A stretch of 64,000 nucleotides of DNA, from contig OX439039.1 in the NCBI GenBank assembly GCA_949317995.1, positions 18,963,282 to 19,027,281 of the forward strand, read 5' to 3'. Below the pieces are notes generated by a model. It was not told where the DNA came from, ran no database searches, and saw nothing but the letters and a program-made list of their open reading frames with translations. This stretch comes from Acholoe squamosa (Eukaryota; Annelida; Polychaeta; Phyllodocida; Polynoidae). The position numbers were made by a program, and so were the translations under genes. Every line of letters begins with the position of its first letter. Position 1 is the first letter of the stretch. Shown in pieces: positions 11,707 to 26,000 of this stretch.

Positions 11707-13059
11707 AACTTTACGAGTCTATAACGAAAACCAGTCTTTCATGAGACTCCCCCAAAGTTTGAATAGGTTTATACCACATCAAAGCATTCATGCAACAAAA
11801 AAGTGTTTCCTAAGACCTTTGACTTGTAGTGAACCCTTATGATGCCCTTCCCCTATTATACAGCCATACATTCAACAACCATTGCTGTCCAGGCGATACT
11901 TCTCATCCTAACTTCTAGAAAGCCCTCTTCCTGCCACTTTCAAGATATCCTCCTTTCACCGATTGCTGCCCTCCATCACATCAGCCGTACAAAGGTCAAG
12001 GTCGTACCCTGACGCTCTCTAAAGGTCAGCAATGGAGGGGAGAAGGTCAACGGGCTTCCGGAGCACCTCCCACTGGAGGGCGCTACGAGCGGCGGCTGGT
12101 GATAGGGCAGGGACAGAAGTGTCCCCTGTGGGACAGGGTGCAATTAGTAGAGTAGGGGTAGGGGTAGAGGTATGGACCTAGAGACCACCAAGATGCTTTG
12201 TTTTAACCCTACAGAAAAGGACATAGTACAGTTATTCACTATGTCCTTTCCTTCTAGACTGATGCACGATAGACAGAGGCATTAGCGAGACGTACCATCG
12301 GAGTTGACACAGAATGTTGAATTGCGTTGAATGACAATTATTGATTAACAATATTGATCATCTGTTTTCAGCACTTTTTCAATCGTGAAATTTCAATTCT
12401 GTCAACCGTCAACATCTGTATGATGGTAAACAAATCAGGGATGAAACGTTGTACACGATTCAACATGGATTTTGTCAGCTTTTATAAAAACATTCTCATT
12501 TCTCTTTTATTTTTCTTCTTCTTTTTTTACTGTTGATACCTTTTTTGAGATGTCATCATTCAATAAATTAGCAACAATCAACATTGTCAGATCAACCATG
12601 AAGTATAACAGAGGACATGTGTTGATGTGTATAGATTGTTGATTCATTGATGATTTGGTTCTGATGTGTCAACTCTCAAATCCAACCATGATACCATTTC
12701 AACCTTACATCAACAGTTGAAAATTGATTCAATGCAAATGTGCCCACTGGGATGTTTTTGTTTTGTTTTTATTATATAAATATAATATCAGCAATCGCAA
12801 GGCACTCATGCCTGCTGCATTGTTACATTATCAATACAGATCTTTTGAAAGTGAAATCAAGGTTGAGGCGACACTCTTTGCCCCATTAAAGGGTACTTGT
12901 CAGCACTTCATTGCTGCAGCAAGACAAAAGAATATCAAACCATAGGGCTTTATGCACTCATCAACGTAACACCTTTCAGGAGGTTGGTATAGTGACGTCA
13001 GGAGGGTATGGAGGCGTTGACTCTGTGCAGTGATGTGTGTGATTGAGCCATGGTAATCC
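11707..13059. other. Gene-free stretch with decayed repeat
   Basis: The part from about 12300 to 12752 is AT-rich with recurring TTGA/TCAA words and ends in GTGCCCACTGGGA (12740-12752), a palindromic terminus seen in many invertebrate DNA transposons. The matching left end was not found. The rest holds nothing recognised apart from a GC-rich patch near 12060-12100. Confidence 0.4.
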
Positions 13060-14765
13060 TATAGGACCACTTAAAACAGGGTTCGTCATGTTTGCAGAAG
13101 GGGCTTTCCATGCAAAGGCCCTCCCACAGGACGTTCCCTTAATGCAGGGTTGGTCATGCTTGCAGGAGGGGCTCTCCATGCTGAGGCCCTCCCATAGGAC
13201 GTTCCCTTAATGCAGGGTTTGTCATGCTTGCAGGAGGGGCTCTCCATGCTGAGGGCCTCCCACAGGACGTTCCCTTAATGCAGGGTTCGTCATGCTTGCA
13301 GGAGGGGCTCTCCATGCTGAGGCCCTCCCATAGGACGTTCCCTTAATGCAGGGTTCGTCATGCTTGCAGGAGGGGCTCTCCATGCAGAGGCCCTCCCATA
13401 GGACGTTCCCTTAATGCAGGGTTTGTCATGCTTGCAGGGGCTCCCCATGCTGAGGCCCTCCAATAGGACGTTCCCTTAATGCAGGGTTCGTCATGCTTGC
13501 AGGGGCTCCCCATGCTGAGGCCCTCTAATAGGACGTTCCCTTAATGCAGGGTTCGTCATGCTTGCAGGAGGGGCTCTCAATGCTGAGGCCCTCCCATAGG
13601 ACGTTCCCTTAATGCAGGGTTCGTCATGCTTGCAGGAGGGGCTCTCCATGCAGAGGCCCTCCCATAGGACGTTCCCTTAATGCAGGGTTTGTCATGCTTG
13701 CAGGAGGGGCTCTCCATGCTGAGGCCCTCCCATAGGACGTTCCCTTAATGCAGGGTTCGTCATGCTTGCAGGGGCTTCCCATGCTGAGGCCCTCCAATAG
13801 GACGTTCCCTTAATGCAGGGTTCATCATGCTTGCAGGAGGGGCTCTCCATGCTGAGGCCCTCCCATAGTTCGTTCCCTTATTGCAGGGTTCATCATGCTT
13901 GCAGGAGGGGCTCTCCATGCAGAGGCCCTCCTATAGGACGTTCCCTTAATACAGGGTTCGTCATGCTTGCAGGGGCTCTCCATGCTGAGGCCCTCCCATA
14001 GGACGTTCCCTTAATACAGGGTTCATCATGCTTGCAGGGGCTCTCCATGCTGAGGCCCTCCCATAGGACGTTCCCTTAATGCAGGGTTCGTCATGCTTGC
14101 AGGGGCTCCCCATGCTGAGGCCCTCCCATAGGACGTTCCCTTAATGCAGGGTTCGTCATGCTTGCAGGGGCTCCCCATGCTGAGGCCCTCCCATAGGACG
14201 TTCCCTTAATGCAGGGTTTGTCATGCTTGCAGGAGGGGCTCTCCATGCTGAGGCCCTCCCATAGGACGTTCCCTTAATGCAGGATGTCATGCTTGCAGGA
14301 GGGGCTCTCCATGCTGAGGCCCTCCCATAGGATGTTCCCTTAATGCAGGGTTTGTCATGCTTGCAGGAGGGGCTCTCCATGCTGAGGCCCTCCCATAGGA
14401 TGTTCCCTTAATGCAGGGTTCGTCATGCTTGCAGGAGGGGCTCTCCATGATGAGGCCCTCCCATAGGACGTTCCCTTAATGCAGGGTTTGTCATGCTTGC
14501 AGGAGGGGCTCTCCATGCTGAGGCCCTCCCATAGGACGTTCCCTTAATGCAGGGTTTGTCATGCTTGCAAGAGGGGCTCTCCATGCTGAGGCCCTCCCAT
14601 AGGACGTTCCCTTAATGCAGGGTTTGTCATGCTTGCAGGAGGGGCTCTCCATGCTGAGGCCCTCCCATAGGATGTTCCCTTAATGTAGGGTTCGTCATGC
14701 TTGCAGGAGGGGCTCTCCATGCTGAGGCCCTCCCATAGGACGTTCCCTTAATACATGCTTGCCTG
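13060..14765. repeat. 68-bp satellite/minisatellite array, ~25 copies
   Basis: Tandem units of 68 bp, containing GGACGTTCCCTTAATGCAGG, then GTTCGTCATGCTTGCAGGAG, then GGGCTCTCCATGCTGAGGCC, then CTCCCATA. Several units are 63 bp because GGAGG is shortened (CTTGCAGGGGCTCC). I count about 25 GGACGTTCCC anchors between 13130 and 14740. Within each long unit GGAGGGGCTC and GAGGCCCTCC are near-complementary, so each can form a ~10-bp hairpin. Unit length is not a multiple of three, so the frames seen in it are not genes. Confidence 0.95.
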
Positions 14766-17700
14766 GTGGGGAGTCAGAGGCAGTGTAAACCCTTTAAGGA
14801 CAGCACTCAAGCGCACATAATGCTCAATGCTCGATACTAGCTTACTCTAGCTAACAATTCCAACTGTTTTGGTGTATGCATGCCGTTCCGTATAAGATGC
14901 ATGCAGCTCTTGTAAAATACTGTCCAGGGCTGCATCTATAAAACATGACGACAAGTAGGAATAGCATATCCAAGCTTGATGTCCACCCTGAAGAGGTACA
15001 GGCAAGTACATGTATTCATCCCCATCTTGTATGCATGGATCCAATATCACCATACGACTCCTGGGAATTAACCCTCCTATTCCCGACCTCAACGGAATCT
15101 AAAAACCACTGAGAGGCTAGATTTAGGACTACTTAGTTACTACTAGCATAATCCATATAATTCACTTTTACCTTATCGACCTTTCCATAGACAATCATTG
15201 TCATTATTAAATGTACCATTATGCCAACTGGAAAATGGTTGTGCCACAGGAAAAGAGCCTCTCTATGTTTTAAACATGATGGTGATGGCCTAATATCAAA
15301 CGATTATCACGAAAAAAAATAATAAAAAAGAAGAAGAGAAAAGATTACTTTGTGTCTGGGACAACTAGCACTTTTTCCACTCCCGTAAAGCCAGATTGAC
15401 TGTTATCCCCATTTGAGAATTCTGATCCTATGACCTTAAGATGAGAAAGTTATTTTTGGGTGATAACTTCAGTCAGTTGGGTGATTTTGAAGCTAATTAT
15501 CAAATATAAATGATACATTATATAGTTTTCCGATACCCATAAACAAACATCCCTTTTTTCTCCTTTGGGGTTGGCGAGGATGGGAATGAGGGGCATACTT
15601 AGTGCTACTAGATCCTGAATGTACTGATCCCCCACCCATGATAACGCAGGCAGATTGGACAATGGTTGAAATGCTGACACAGGGGATTTTACCCTAGGGA
15701 ATATCCCCATACAGACATTGAGGCTGGGATAGAGTGGCACAAAGGGCCCTAACCTTGTACTAATGGGATTAACATTACAAGCCCCTAGTGGTGGTAGAGG
15801 TCAGCACAGGGGTCGGGTTCACGCCTCAGTGTCATACACAACCATGTGAAATAAAAGAGACCTATTGGAAAAGCCCCAACTGGGGACTTTGATAACCCAC
15901 ACCACCATGTAGATATAGGGATGTTATTTGAGGTATTAATGAATATGTACATGTACACCCGGCGTTGACAGATCAGTATAGCTTTTCCATTGCCAACTCT
16001 GGGTAGAAATGGCATTTTACTTCAATATTCACATTCTTTACTTAACTTTCTAACTCTATGTCCGTGGAATGGCTCCAAGTATTTTGTGAATTATTGATGT
16101 ATGAACAATTTAGATCGTGTATTATGAATCGTGTATTCAGCGCATACATTAACAGATTTTGAAAATCCTAAAAGAACTACCGATCCTTATACCTACCAAA
16201 CTTATACGAACGTAAAAAAAACACTAATGACATGCAGACGCCCCAAGACATCCATGTACTGTTATTTTCTGACGTCACACATAAATGTTATAAGAAATAA
16301 TTATTGTAATTTAAAGATCTCTTTGTACAATATTTGGAGCGAGGATAACTCTTTTTCTATAGCTACTGTTCCAGATTTTCCCTCAATAATCCAGGACCAT
16401 GTTTAGGGCCTGGACCAGCGTTTACTTGCGACTTGTGACAATATAAAATGGGCAGCCTTAGATGGCCATTTCCAACAGAGGGAGGCCATTGGCCAAGTGA
16501 GAGAGATATTTCAAATCAAGGGACTTTTAGCTGTTTTTCATAGATTTTTACTACCCCTGATTTCTGGAAATCACAAGGTCTAGAAGTACAAGTTCCGGTA
16601 CAAGTTTGGGTAATGTGGTTAAAAGATCCCTCTATATTTGGGCCATATCTATGCTGAAGTATGTTGTGAGCATTGAGTGCATTTTAGGGGTATTTGATTT
16701 AGTAATTACAGTGTGATATATTTATCATACCACTAATTAGCACCTCCCAGTGTTGCATGTATAAACCTGACAGTTATGTATCTCTGGTGATTCTCTTCAA
16801 GGATAGATTTAAATAGAATATAATTAAAATCTCCATAGAAGTACTAGAAGTACTTGTAGAGAGGGGTTTACATGTCCAAAACTTCAAGCCAGGAAGTTGT
16901 ATGCTTCTAGATGGGTATACCCCCAATGTGATGTTACACATTGCCGTAGAGGTACACACACATATCTTAAACTCGCTAATATGCCCTCATGGCATTGACA
17001 GTACCATCAGATTAATACCTGAGTAAGGTAACCCTAAATGGGACCTACTTCCCCTGGGTTAATGGGACCTACTTCCCCTGGGTTCCCCACACTAGAGACC
17101 CAATGCCATCAGAATCCTCAGGAAGGTACCCTGGATGGGCTCCCTTTCCCCTGGGTCCCCCACATAACATGATCCAAAGTGGAACAGTGTGTGACCTTCC
17201 TCGCTCAAGTGCTACCACAAAGTGTCAAATTTTGACATTGCATCCAACTGATGCTCACCATGACAACACTGGCTGCTGATCAATAGGATTGCAGCTTACA
17301 ACTGTAGTCTACCAATAATGCAACGCTGTACATTATACACTCTCCTAACAGATGTATAATGCATTTGTTAAATATACAACTCATCAAGCTGAGGTTAAGT
17401 GTATGGGGGGTGGGTAGGTTCTTTGTAATACAGACAAAGTGGATGATCTACAGTGGATGTGTTGTGTGTGATTTCAAACTAAATGTCTCATCAGGTGCAA
17501 GTGATGAATAAATAGATAAATAAATAAAATATTATTTAGATATTCAGTTGTTAAAAGGGTTGGGGTATGTAAACAAATAAATTATTTTTAGATTAATGCC
17601 ATGGTGGCAGTCACACCGGTTTTAGTATTGTGGTGTGAGAGAGTTAGGGAAATTATATTTTCTCTAAAGAAACCCCAGAGTTCAATCTCTGTGGGGCAGG

Positions 17701-17939
17701 GGGCCTCTCTTGGGTGATATCCTAGGGGGGTGGCTTTTGTCACTAAGTGTGGCAAGGCTGAGTCTCTCACTGTGACCATTACAGTGGAAGTTAAACGTGG
17801 TAGGACAATGTCCATATGGATTTTAGTTCCATGTAATTCTGTGTATAGTTGTGGGCACGACTTGGTTTTTTAGTATAACATGATCCAATGCCATCAAAGG
17901 CAGGTAACCCCAGGAAGGTAACCCCAAAGACGAACAGAC
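14766..17939. other. Gene-free stretch with short repeats
   Basis: No gene recognised. Direct repeats of a block containing GGGACCTACTTCCCCTGGGTT occur at about 17040 and 17063. A related block (CCAATGCCATCAGAATCCTCAGGAAGGTA) sits near 17100 and recurs at 21125, just outside the composite element, suggesting that element split or transduced older repeat sequence. ATAACATGATCCAA occurs at both about 17164 and 17876. Confidence 0.5.
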
Positions 17940-18227
17940 TCCAGGCTCCCCTGAAAAAAATCCCCCCTGACAAATGGCCCCCCTGTTAAATGGCTCCCCC
18001 TGTCAAAAGGCCCTCCCATTCAAAAACCCCCCATGTCTAATGGCCCTTCAATGTTAGCCAACCTTTTGCTGCTCAGTCTGTATTCAACTTTTTTTATACT
18101 TGCTGCTCATAGTATCTAACACTAAATCACTTTTAAATGATTTAACTTGAAATCAAAACAGAATTAAATCAATCAATCATTCAATCCATCTCTGTAGTAT
18201 CCATTGTTTGAGTATTTTCTCATCCAT

Positions 18228-18925
18228 CACTTGTCCACCATGCATCCACAACATGTCCATCGGGCATCCACCACATGTCCATCACGCATTCGTCAAGCAA
18301 CCATCACATCTACTATGCGTCCATCACATATCTGCCATGCATCTGTCATGTGTCCACCACACGTTCACCACACGTTCATCACGCATACACTGCATGACCA
18401 TCACATAAAGTAATTTTTTTTTAGGTAGCTATGTTATTCAACTGCAATGTCCACCACATATCCACCACATGTTCGCCATGCATGCACCACGCATACACAA
18501 CATGTCCACCACACATCCATCACGTTTCCGCCATGCGTCCACCAAGCATGTGCAAAGCATCTGCCAAGCATCCGCCAAGCATCCCTCATGTGTCTGTTAC
18601 ATATCCATCACATGTCGACCACATGAATTAAGATAAATATGGCACCTGGTGGACATGTGTCAAATACATGGCGGATACATGGTGGACATGTGGAATAAAA
18701 GAGGACATGTGGAATAAAAGAGGGCACATGTCCACCACTTGTCCACCACATGTCCCCCACACGTCCACGCATCCATCATGCGTCCATCATGCTTCCGGTA
18801 TGTGTCTGCCACATGTCTAACACACGTCCATCATGCATCCATCACGCATCTGCCACGCATCTATCACACTTCCACCACAGGTCCACCACATAAATTAAGA
18901 TAAGTATGGCACCTGGCAGACACGT
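18228..18925. repeat. Degenerate CCACCACATGTCC array with inverted blocks
   Basis: Runs of about 10-12-bp units (TCCACCACATG, TCCATCACGCA, TCTGCCATGCA) in forward orientation at 18228-18410, 18446-18622 and 18727-18896, and inverted (GGTGGACATGTGG) at 18640-18715. Forward and inverted blocks can pair into long hairpins. Frames reading through it are repeat artefacts. Confidence 0.85.
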
Positions 18926-19116
18926 GTCGGCCTTTTGCAGCTCAGCTGTTATTTGACTGAGACTTTATCTCAGGCAGACAAGGAGATACTCATTAGTATC
19001 AACAGAATCAACCAATCACACCTCAGCACCTACACATCAACATTGAGTTTGGGGCTTGCATTATACTATAGAAGCCCCTGTAAATTCAAAAGAATTGAAT
19101 TCATATAATCAGTTCC

Positions 19117-19392
19117 TAGTCTACCTGAGATAGACAGGCAGTTATCTACCTGAGGTAGACCAGTTGCTCCTAATCTACCTAAGGTAGACAGACAGTTCAA
19201 AGTCTACATGACGTAAAGAAGCAGTTGTCTACCTTACGTAGATAAGTGATTCCTAGTCTACCTGAGGTAGATGAGTTATTGCTAATCTACCTGAGGTACT
19301 CAGGCATTTCATAGTCTACCTGAGGTAGACAGGCAGATGTCTACCTGAGGTAGCCAATCAGTTCATAGTCTACCTGAGGTAGATTAGCAGTT
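19117..19392. repeat. Palindromic minisatellite, CTACCTGAGGTAG units
   Basis: About ten copies of the near-perfect palindrome TCTACCTGAGGTAGA, separated by short spacers (CAGGCAGTT, CAGTTGCTCCTAA, TTCATAG). Palindrome and spacer recur about every 20-35 bp. Mutations often hit both halves (CTACCTAAGGTAG, CTACCTTACGTAG), compatible with either drift or cruciform-associated conversion. Confidence 0.85.
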
Positions 19393-20230
19393 CATAGTGT
19401 AAATCCTCATATATAAATTGTAGCTTTTACACCAGAATTACATCATCTACATCCTATGGGATCGAGCCCAACTCATGGTGTATCTTCTATGCAAGTATTT
19501 TACACAATGGCACTGTCCTGGGTTGTCCGAAGCAACATGACTTTTAAGGGGGGGGGGCAACAAGTGTCAGGCAGGGAACATCAACATCTCCAAGCCTGAC
19601 AAAGAATGTTTTTGAAAATTCAGATATTTCTCCTGTCAAAACATAGGCAGCCTCCCCCTACTAGGAATGACGGGGGGGGGGGAGCATCCTCCCATCCCTA
19701 AACCCCTTTATACTACCGCAAATCCTCACATTATAGCTATTCAGGGTGTGTCCTACATGCTTACACTATAGGACACATCCTGAATTAACCACAGACTGCA
19801 ACTCAGTGCAGTACAACTACACATGTATTGTAGGGAGTTGCACCTACCTGTTTACACATGGGTTTGGAGTGTTGGTCCCCTGACCAACCCGCGAGGCCAG
19901 GGCCGAACTGCGGCCAGGGCCAAGTGGGTTGGTCAGGGGATCAACACGGTTCGATCATCATCTCACCATTAGATTTAGGGCCTACCTTCTTTGGACATAA
20001 CATTTACATGAACAGGACTTGTAACAACAGAAAAATCGCCAGAAATCAACAGGAAATAATCACCAAAATGGCCACCATTTTGATTTATGATGTCATCCCA
20101 GTGCGTTTGTCAGAAGACCAATGCACTCGCTGTTGGTGCACTGTTCCCTATGGAAGTTGCACTGCTGACTAGGATAGAACCTGTGATTAACTGCATGGTT
20201 GGTCAAATGTATAGCAAATAAACATGTCAA

Positions 20231-20266
20231 TAGTGCAGGGGGTTATAAGACCCCTTCTCCCAGTAC
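20231..20266 (+). repeat. Dispersed repeat core, partial copy 3
   Basis: TAGTGCAGGGGGTTATAAGACCCCTTCTCCCAGTAC matches the second half of the core at 223-275 and the complement of 38049-38101. Confidence 0.55.
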
Positions 20267-20290
20267 ATGTTACAAATAACTATGTTTTTG

Positions 20291-20542
20291 GAAGATGGCA
20301 CCCATCCAGTCCAAGGTCTATTATATATGGCCTGGATGGTTTCTAAATAGGAAGAGCACAGAACTCTATATCCAAAGGTAGATGGTTCTAGTCCCTAGAG
20401 GTCCTGCCCATTTTCGGCTGCAGACCTAACCTTACTTTATATAGAATGTGAACTCAATGATATGTTTTTACACTTTTATTTTTTCAAAAGATGGCATCTA
20501 TCCAGACCAAGGTCTATTATATACAACCTGGATGGTTTCTAA
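20291..20542 (+). repeat. Direct repeats around a tRNA-like B-box segment
   Basis: A ~56-bp block starting GAAGATGGCACCCATCCAGT and ending GATGGTTTCTAA (20291-20346) recurs at about 20488-20542. Between them, GGTTCTAGTCC (20384-20394) fits the Pol III B-box consensus, and the preceding bases have a tRNA anticodon-arm-like layout. A tRNA-derived SINE relic is possible, but I could not define an A-box or a tail. Confidence 0.35.
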
Positions 20543-21360
20543 GAAGACGCATATTATGGAGACAAATATAGACATATTGGGGCAACACGACTTAGATCTA
20601 TCTGATGTGACGAAGTAGTTATGCCTCTCTCTCAGCTATCTCTTTCCCGTTCCCCATTGTAAACTAAGATAAATATGGCACCTGCCGGACATGTGGTGGA
20701 TACCTGGCAGATACTTGGTGGACACTTGGCGGACATGTGAAACAAAAGAGGGCATTTAGGTAAAATATTGGCTCACTACTGCCACATGTCCACCACAAGT
20801 CCACCACGTGTCTGCCACGCATCCACCATTCGTCAGCCACACATCCATCACATGTCCACCATGTAAATTAAGAGAAATTTAATATGGCACCTGGCAAACA
20901 CATGGTGGATATGTGGCGGATACTTGGCAGACACATGGTGGATATGTGGGCATTTAGGTTGAATATTGGCTGAAAATAAAAATGTGGGGGGGCCATTTGA
21001 CAGGGGGGGCCTGGTGAATGGGGAGCTGTTTTATAGGGGGGTGTTTATCAGTGGGCCATTTGTCAGGGGGCTGTTTGTCAGGGGGGCGTCAAGTCATCTT
21101 TTCAACCTCAAATGGGCCCCCACACAATCCAATGCCATTAGAATCCTCAGGAAGGTAACCCTGAATGCCCCCCTCCCCTGGGTCCCTGTCAGTGCCATTA
21201 GATTATATAATCATCAAACATATCCCCTATGTCCAGTCATAGTCCTGATTTCAGTGACCCATACACTACTGGTGACACCTGTGAAACGTTGCTACAAATA
21301 ATAATGATAAACAACAATATATGCTCCTACTTTCTGCAGGTATCATAGCAAAGTCACATA

Positions 21361-21902
21361 CAGTAAAACTTGGTTACAACAAACCCCTTGTTTCAAGCTT
21401 AAAAAGTTTGTTGTAACCAAATTTCATTATAACGAAGTTCAGCATCATTAGAAGGGGGGGGGGCTTTACTGGTGGTAAGCAAACAGTGAAAACCATTTAA
21501 ATGAATTATGTCACAACGATTTTTCATTTACAACAAATCTCATTGCCTCAAAAACAACTTCTACATTTCTATAGTAAAAATCCCCTTACAACAAATCCCA
21601 CTTGCTCCTAAATCATTTTCACCTGGCCCTACAGTGGTCTGAGAGATCTAAGAGGTGGTACAGTGTGTGATATGGCTTCAGTGCCTGCCTCTATTGAACC
21701 ATAGCGGCAGAGGCAGTCTGAGAGATCTGAGAGGTGTTAGGGGTGTGATATGGCTTCAGGGCCCGCCTCTTTTGAACCCTTAGCAGCAGTAGCGGTCTTG
21801 GAGATCTGGGAGGTGCCGTTATAAATGGTTTGTGATGAGGTATTTTTGTTTGTTGTAGCCAAACTTTGTTATAAGGAAGTTTGTTATAACCAGGTTTCAC
21901 TG
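21361..21902. mobile_element. Tigger/mariner-like MITE, 542 bp
   Basis: The left end CAGTAAAACTTGGTTACAAC and the right end (complement CAGTGAAACCTGGTTATAAC) form inverted termini of about 25 bp that extend with TAACAAA-type words. A TA dinucleotide flanks each side (21359-21360 and 21903-21904), the target duplication expected of Tc1/mariner/pogo elements. The interior holds two to three imperfect ~85-bp tandem units (GTCTGAGAGATCT ... GCCTGCCTCT). No transposase frame is present, so it is non-autonomous. Confidence 0.85.
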
Positions 21903-21904
21903 TA

Positions 21905-24808
<2,904 letters not shown>

Positions 24809-24992
24809 GTACAGAGTTCCTTAAGGGTATATATCGTCCTTAGAGTGTTAGTGGTTAATGCTGATGGACAGAGCTCCTGTAGCAGCCTGATGGGTACGAT
24901 CCTACTCCAGGTGGGACGGCCTGGAGGGACGCAGGGGGCCTGAGGGACCCCCCGGGGTGCACAGAGAGGCATATGGGAGAGGAAGAACCCTA

Positions 24993-25892
24993 CACTGCAA
25001 AAATGGTGTTTAGATTTTAAACATGTTTAGGTCTAAACATGTTTAAAACCTAAACATATACGTCAGTTAGGTGTATCATCAACTACACATTTAGGAAAAT
25101 AACACTTTTATTCTAAATACATAAACATTTTTGTTAAACATGTTCAGACGTTTAGAGTTTAAACAGTTGAATATTAGGTGTTTAGATTTAAACATCAATA
25201 TGTTTAGATACTTGGATGTCAAATTCACACCAGGTAGCAGCACTACCTCTGAATGGACTATCTGCACACAGTTATAATCAATTGTTGTGACAAATATCCC
25301 TAAACTCCTTGTTTATCATAGTGTCATTTCATTAAATATTATGAAAATAGACACAACAATAGAAAATGAACTAAATTCAACTTACACCACCATCATTACC
25401 ATACAATAATCAATGAGCTCCATGACTTACACCTATGTCATGTTATTTTGTAAAGTATAAAGCAATATCCTTCCTGCCAACCTGTTGTACTTCCTCAAGT
25501 CTCCTAGTCTAATGCAGTGTGTACATATATGTGTTTATAACTGTGGCTGACATCTTTGGAGACTTTGCAGTGTATATACCTGCTGATGTCCTCCAGTAAA
25601 TGAGAAAACAAATTAAAGATATTCCTTTATTTTTTTAATGGATACAATGTCTGCAAACCCTTACTTCCCACCAAATCACTTAGACATCTAAACACAAAAA
25701 TTCATAAACATCTAAACACAAAATTTCATCGATATCTAAACACAAATTTTGAACCTAAACACCTAGATTTCTAAACACTTGAGCTAAGCACATTGTTTGG
25801 CTTAACATGTTTAGGACATTAATGTGATTACAAAAACGTTGCAAGAATATGTTTAGAATTGTGTTTAGGATCTAAACACCATTTTTGCAGAG
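24993..25892. mobile_element. CACTG-terminus non-autonomous DNA transposon, copy A
   Basis: The left end CACTGCAAAAATGGTGTTTAGAT is inverted at the right (ATCTAAACACCATTTTTGCAGAG; the outermost bases are mutated). Flanking TA on both sides (24991-24992, 25893-25894) suggests a two-base duplication. The subterminal regions are packed with short TCTAAACACA/TGTTTAGAT repeats in both orientations, as transposase-binding repeats are in CACTA-type elements. Length 900 bp, no coding frame. Highly similar to copy B at 30126. Confidence 0.85.
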
Positions 25893-26000
25893 TAACGGCA
25901 CCTGGGTCAAATGTGTGAAATTCATCATTTGTATCAATTGTCGGGCAGGGCAGGGAGTCAGAGATGAGACTAGAAGGGGGTGGGGGGGTGAAAGGACAAT

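Larger units (their letters stand above)
17940..21110. mobile_element. Foldback-like composite element 2 (nested inverted arrays)
   Basis: The left edge is a C-rich array (CCCCCTGACAAATGGC-type units, about 17960-18050); the right edge is its inverted counterpart (GGCCATTTGACAGGGGGG, GCCATTTGTCAGGGGG; 20986-21090). Inside are several blocks of degenerate ~10-12-bp units (CCACCACATGTCCA and relatives), alternating with inverted blocks (GGTGGACATGTGG) at 18228-18925 and 20668-20960. The switch points carry a constant spacer such as AATTAAGATAAATATGGCAC (18630, 18895, 20664, 20865). The centre holds a palindromic minisatellite and a duplicated block. There is no coding capacity. Boundaries are approximate and no target duplication was identified. 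Confidence 0.5.

Noticed and set aside
13060..14765. CRISPR-like regular repeats
   Set aside because: Units are contiguous 63/68-bp satellite monomers with no unique spacers, in animal DNA.
19117..19392. TGAGGTAG, the let-7 seed, occurs repeatedly
   Set aside because: It is half of the palindromic minisatellite unit; there is no let-7 hairpin or mature sequence around it.
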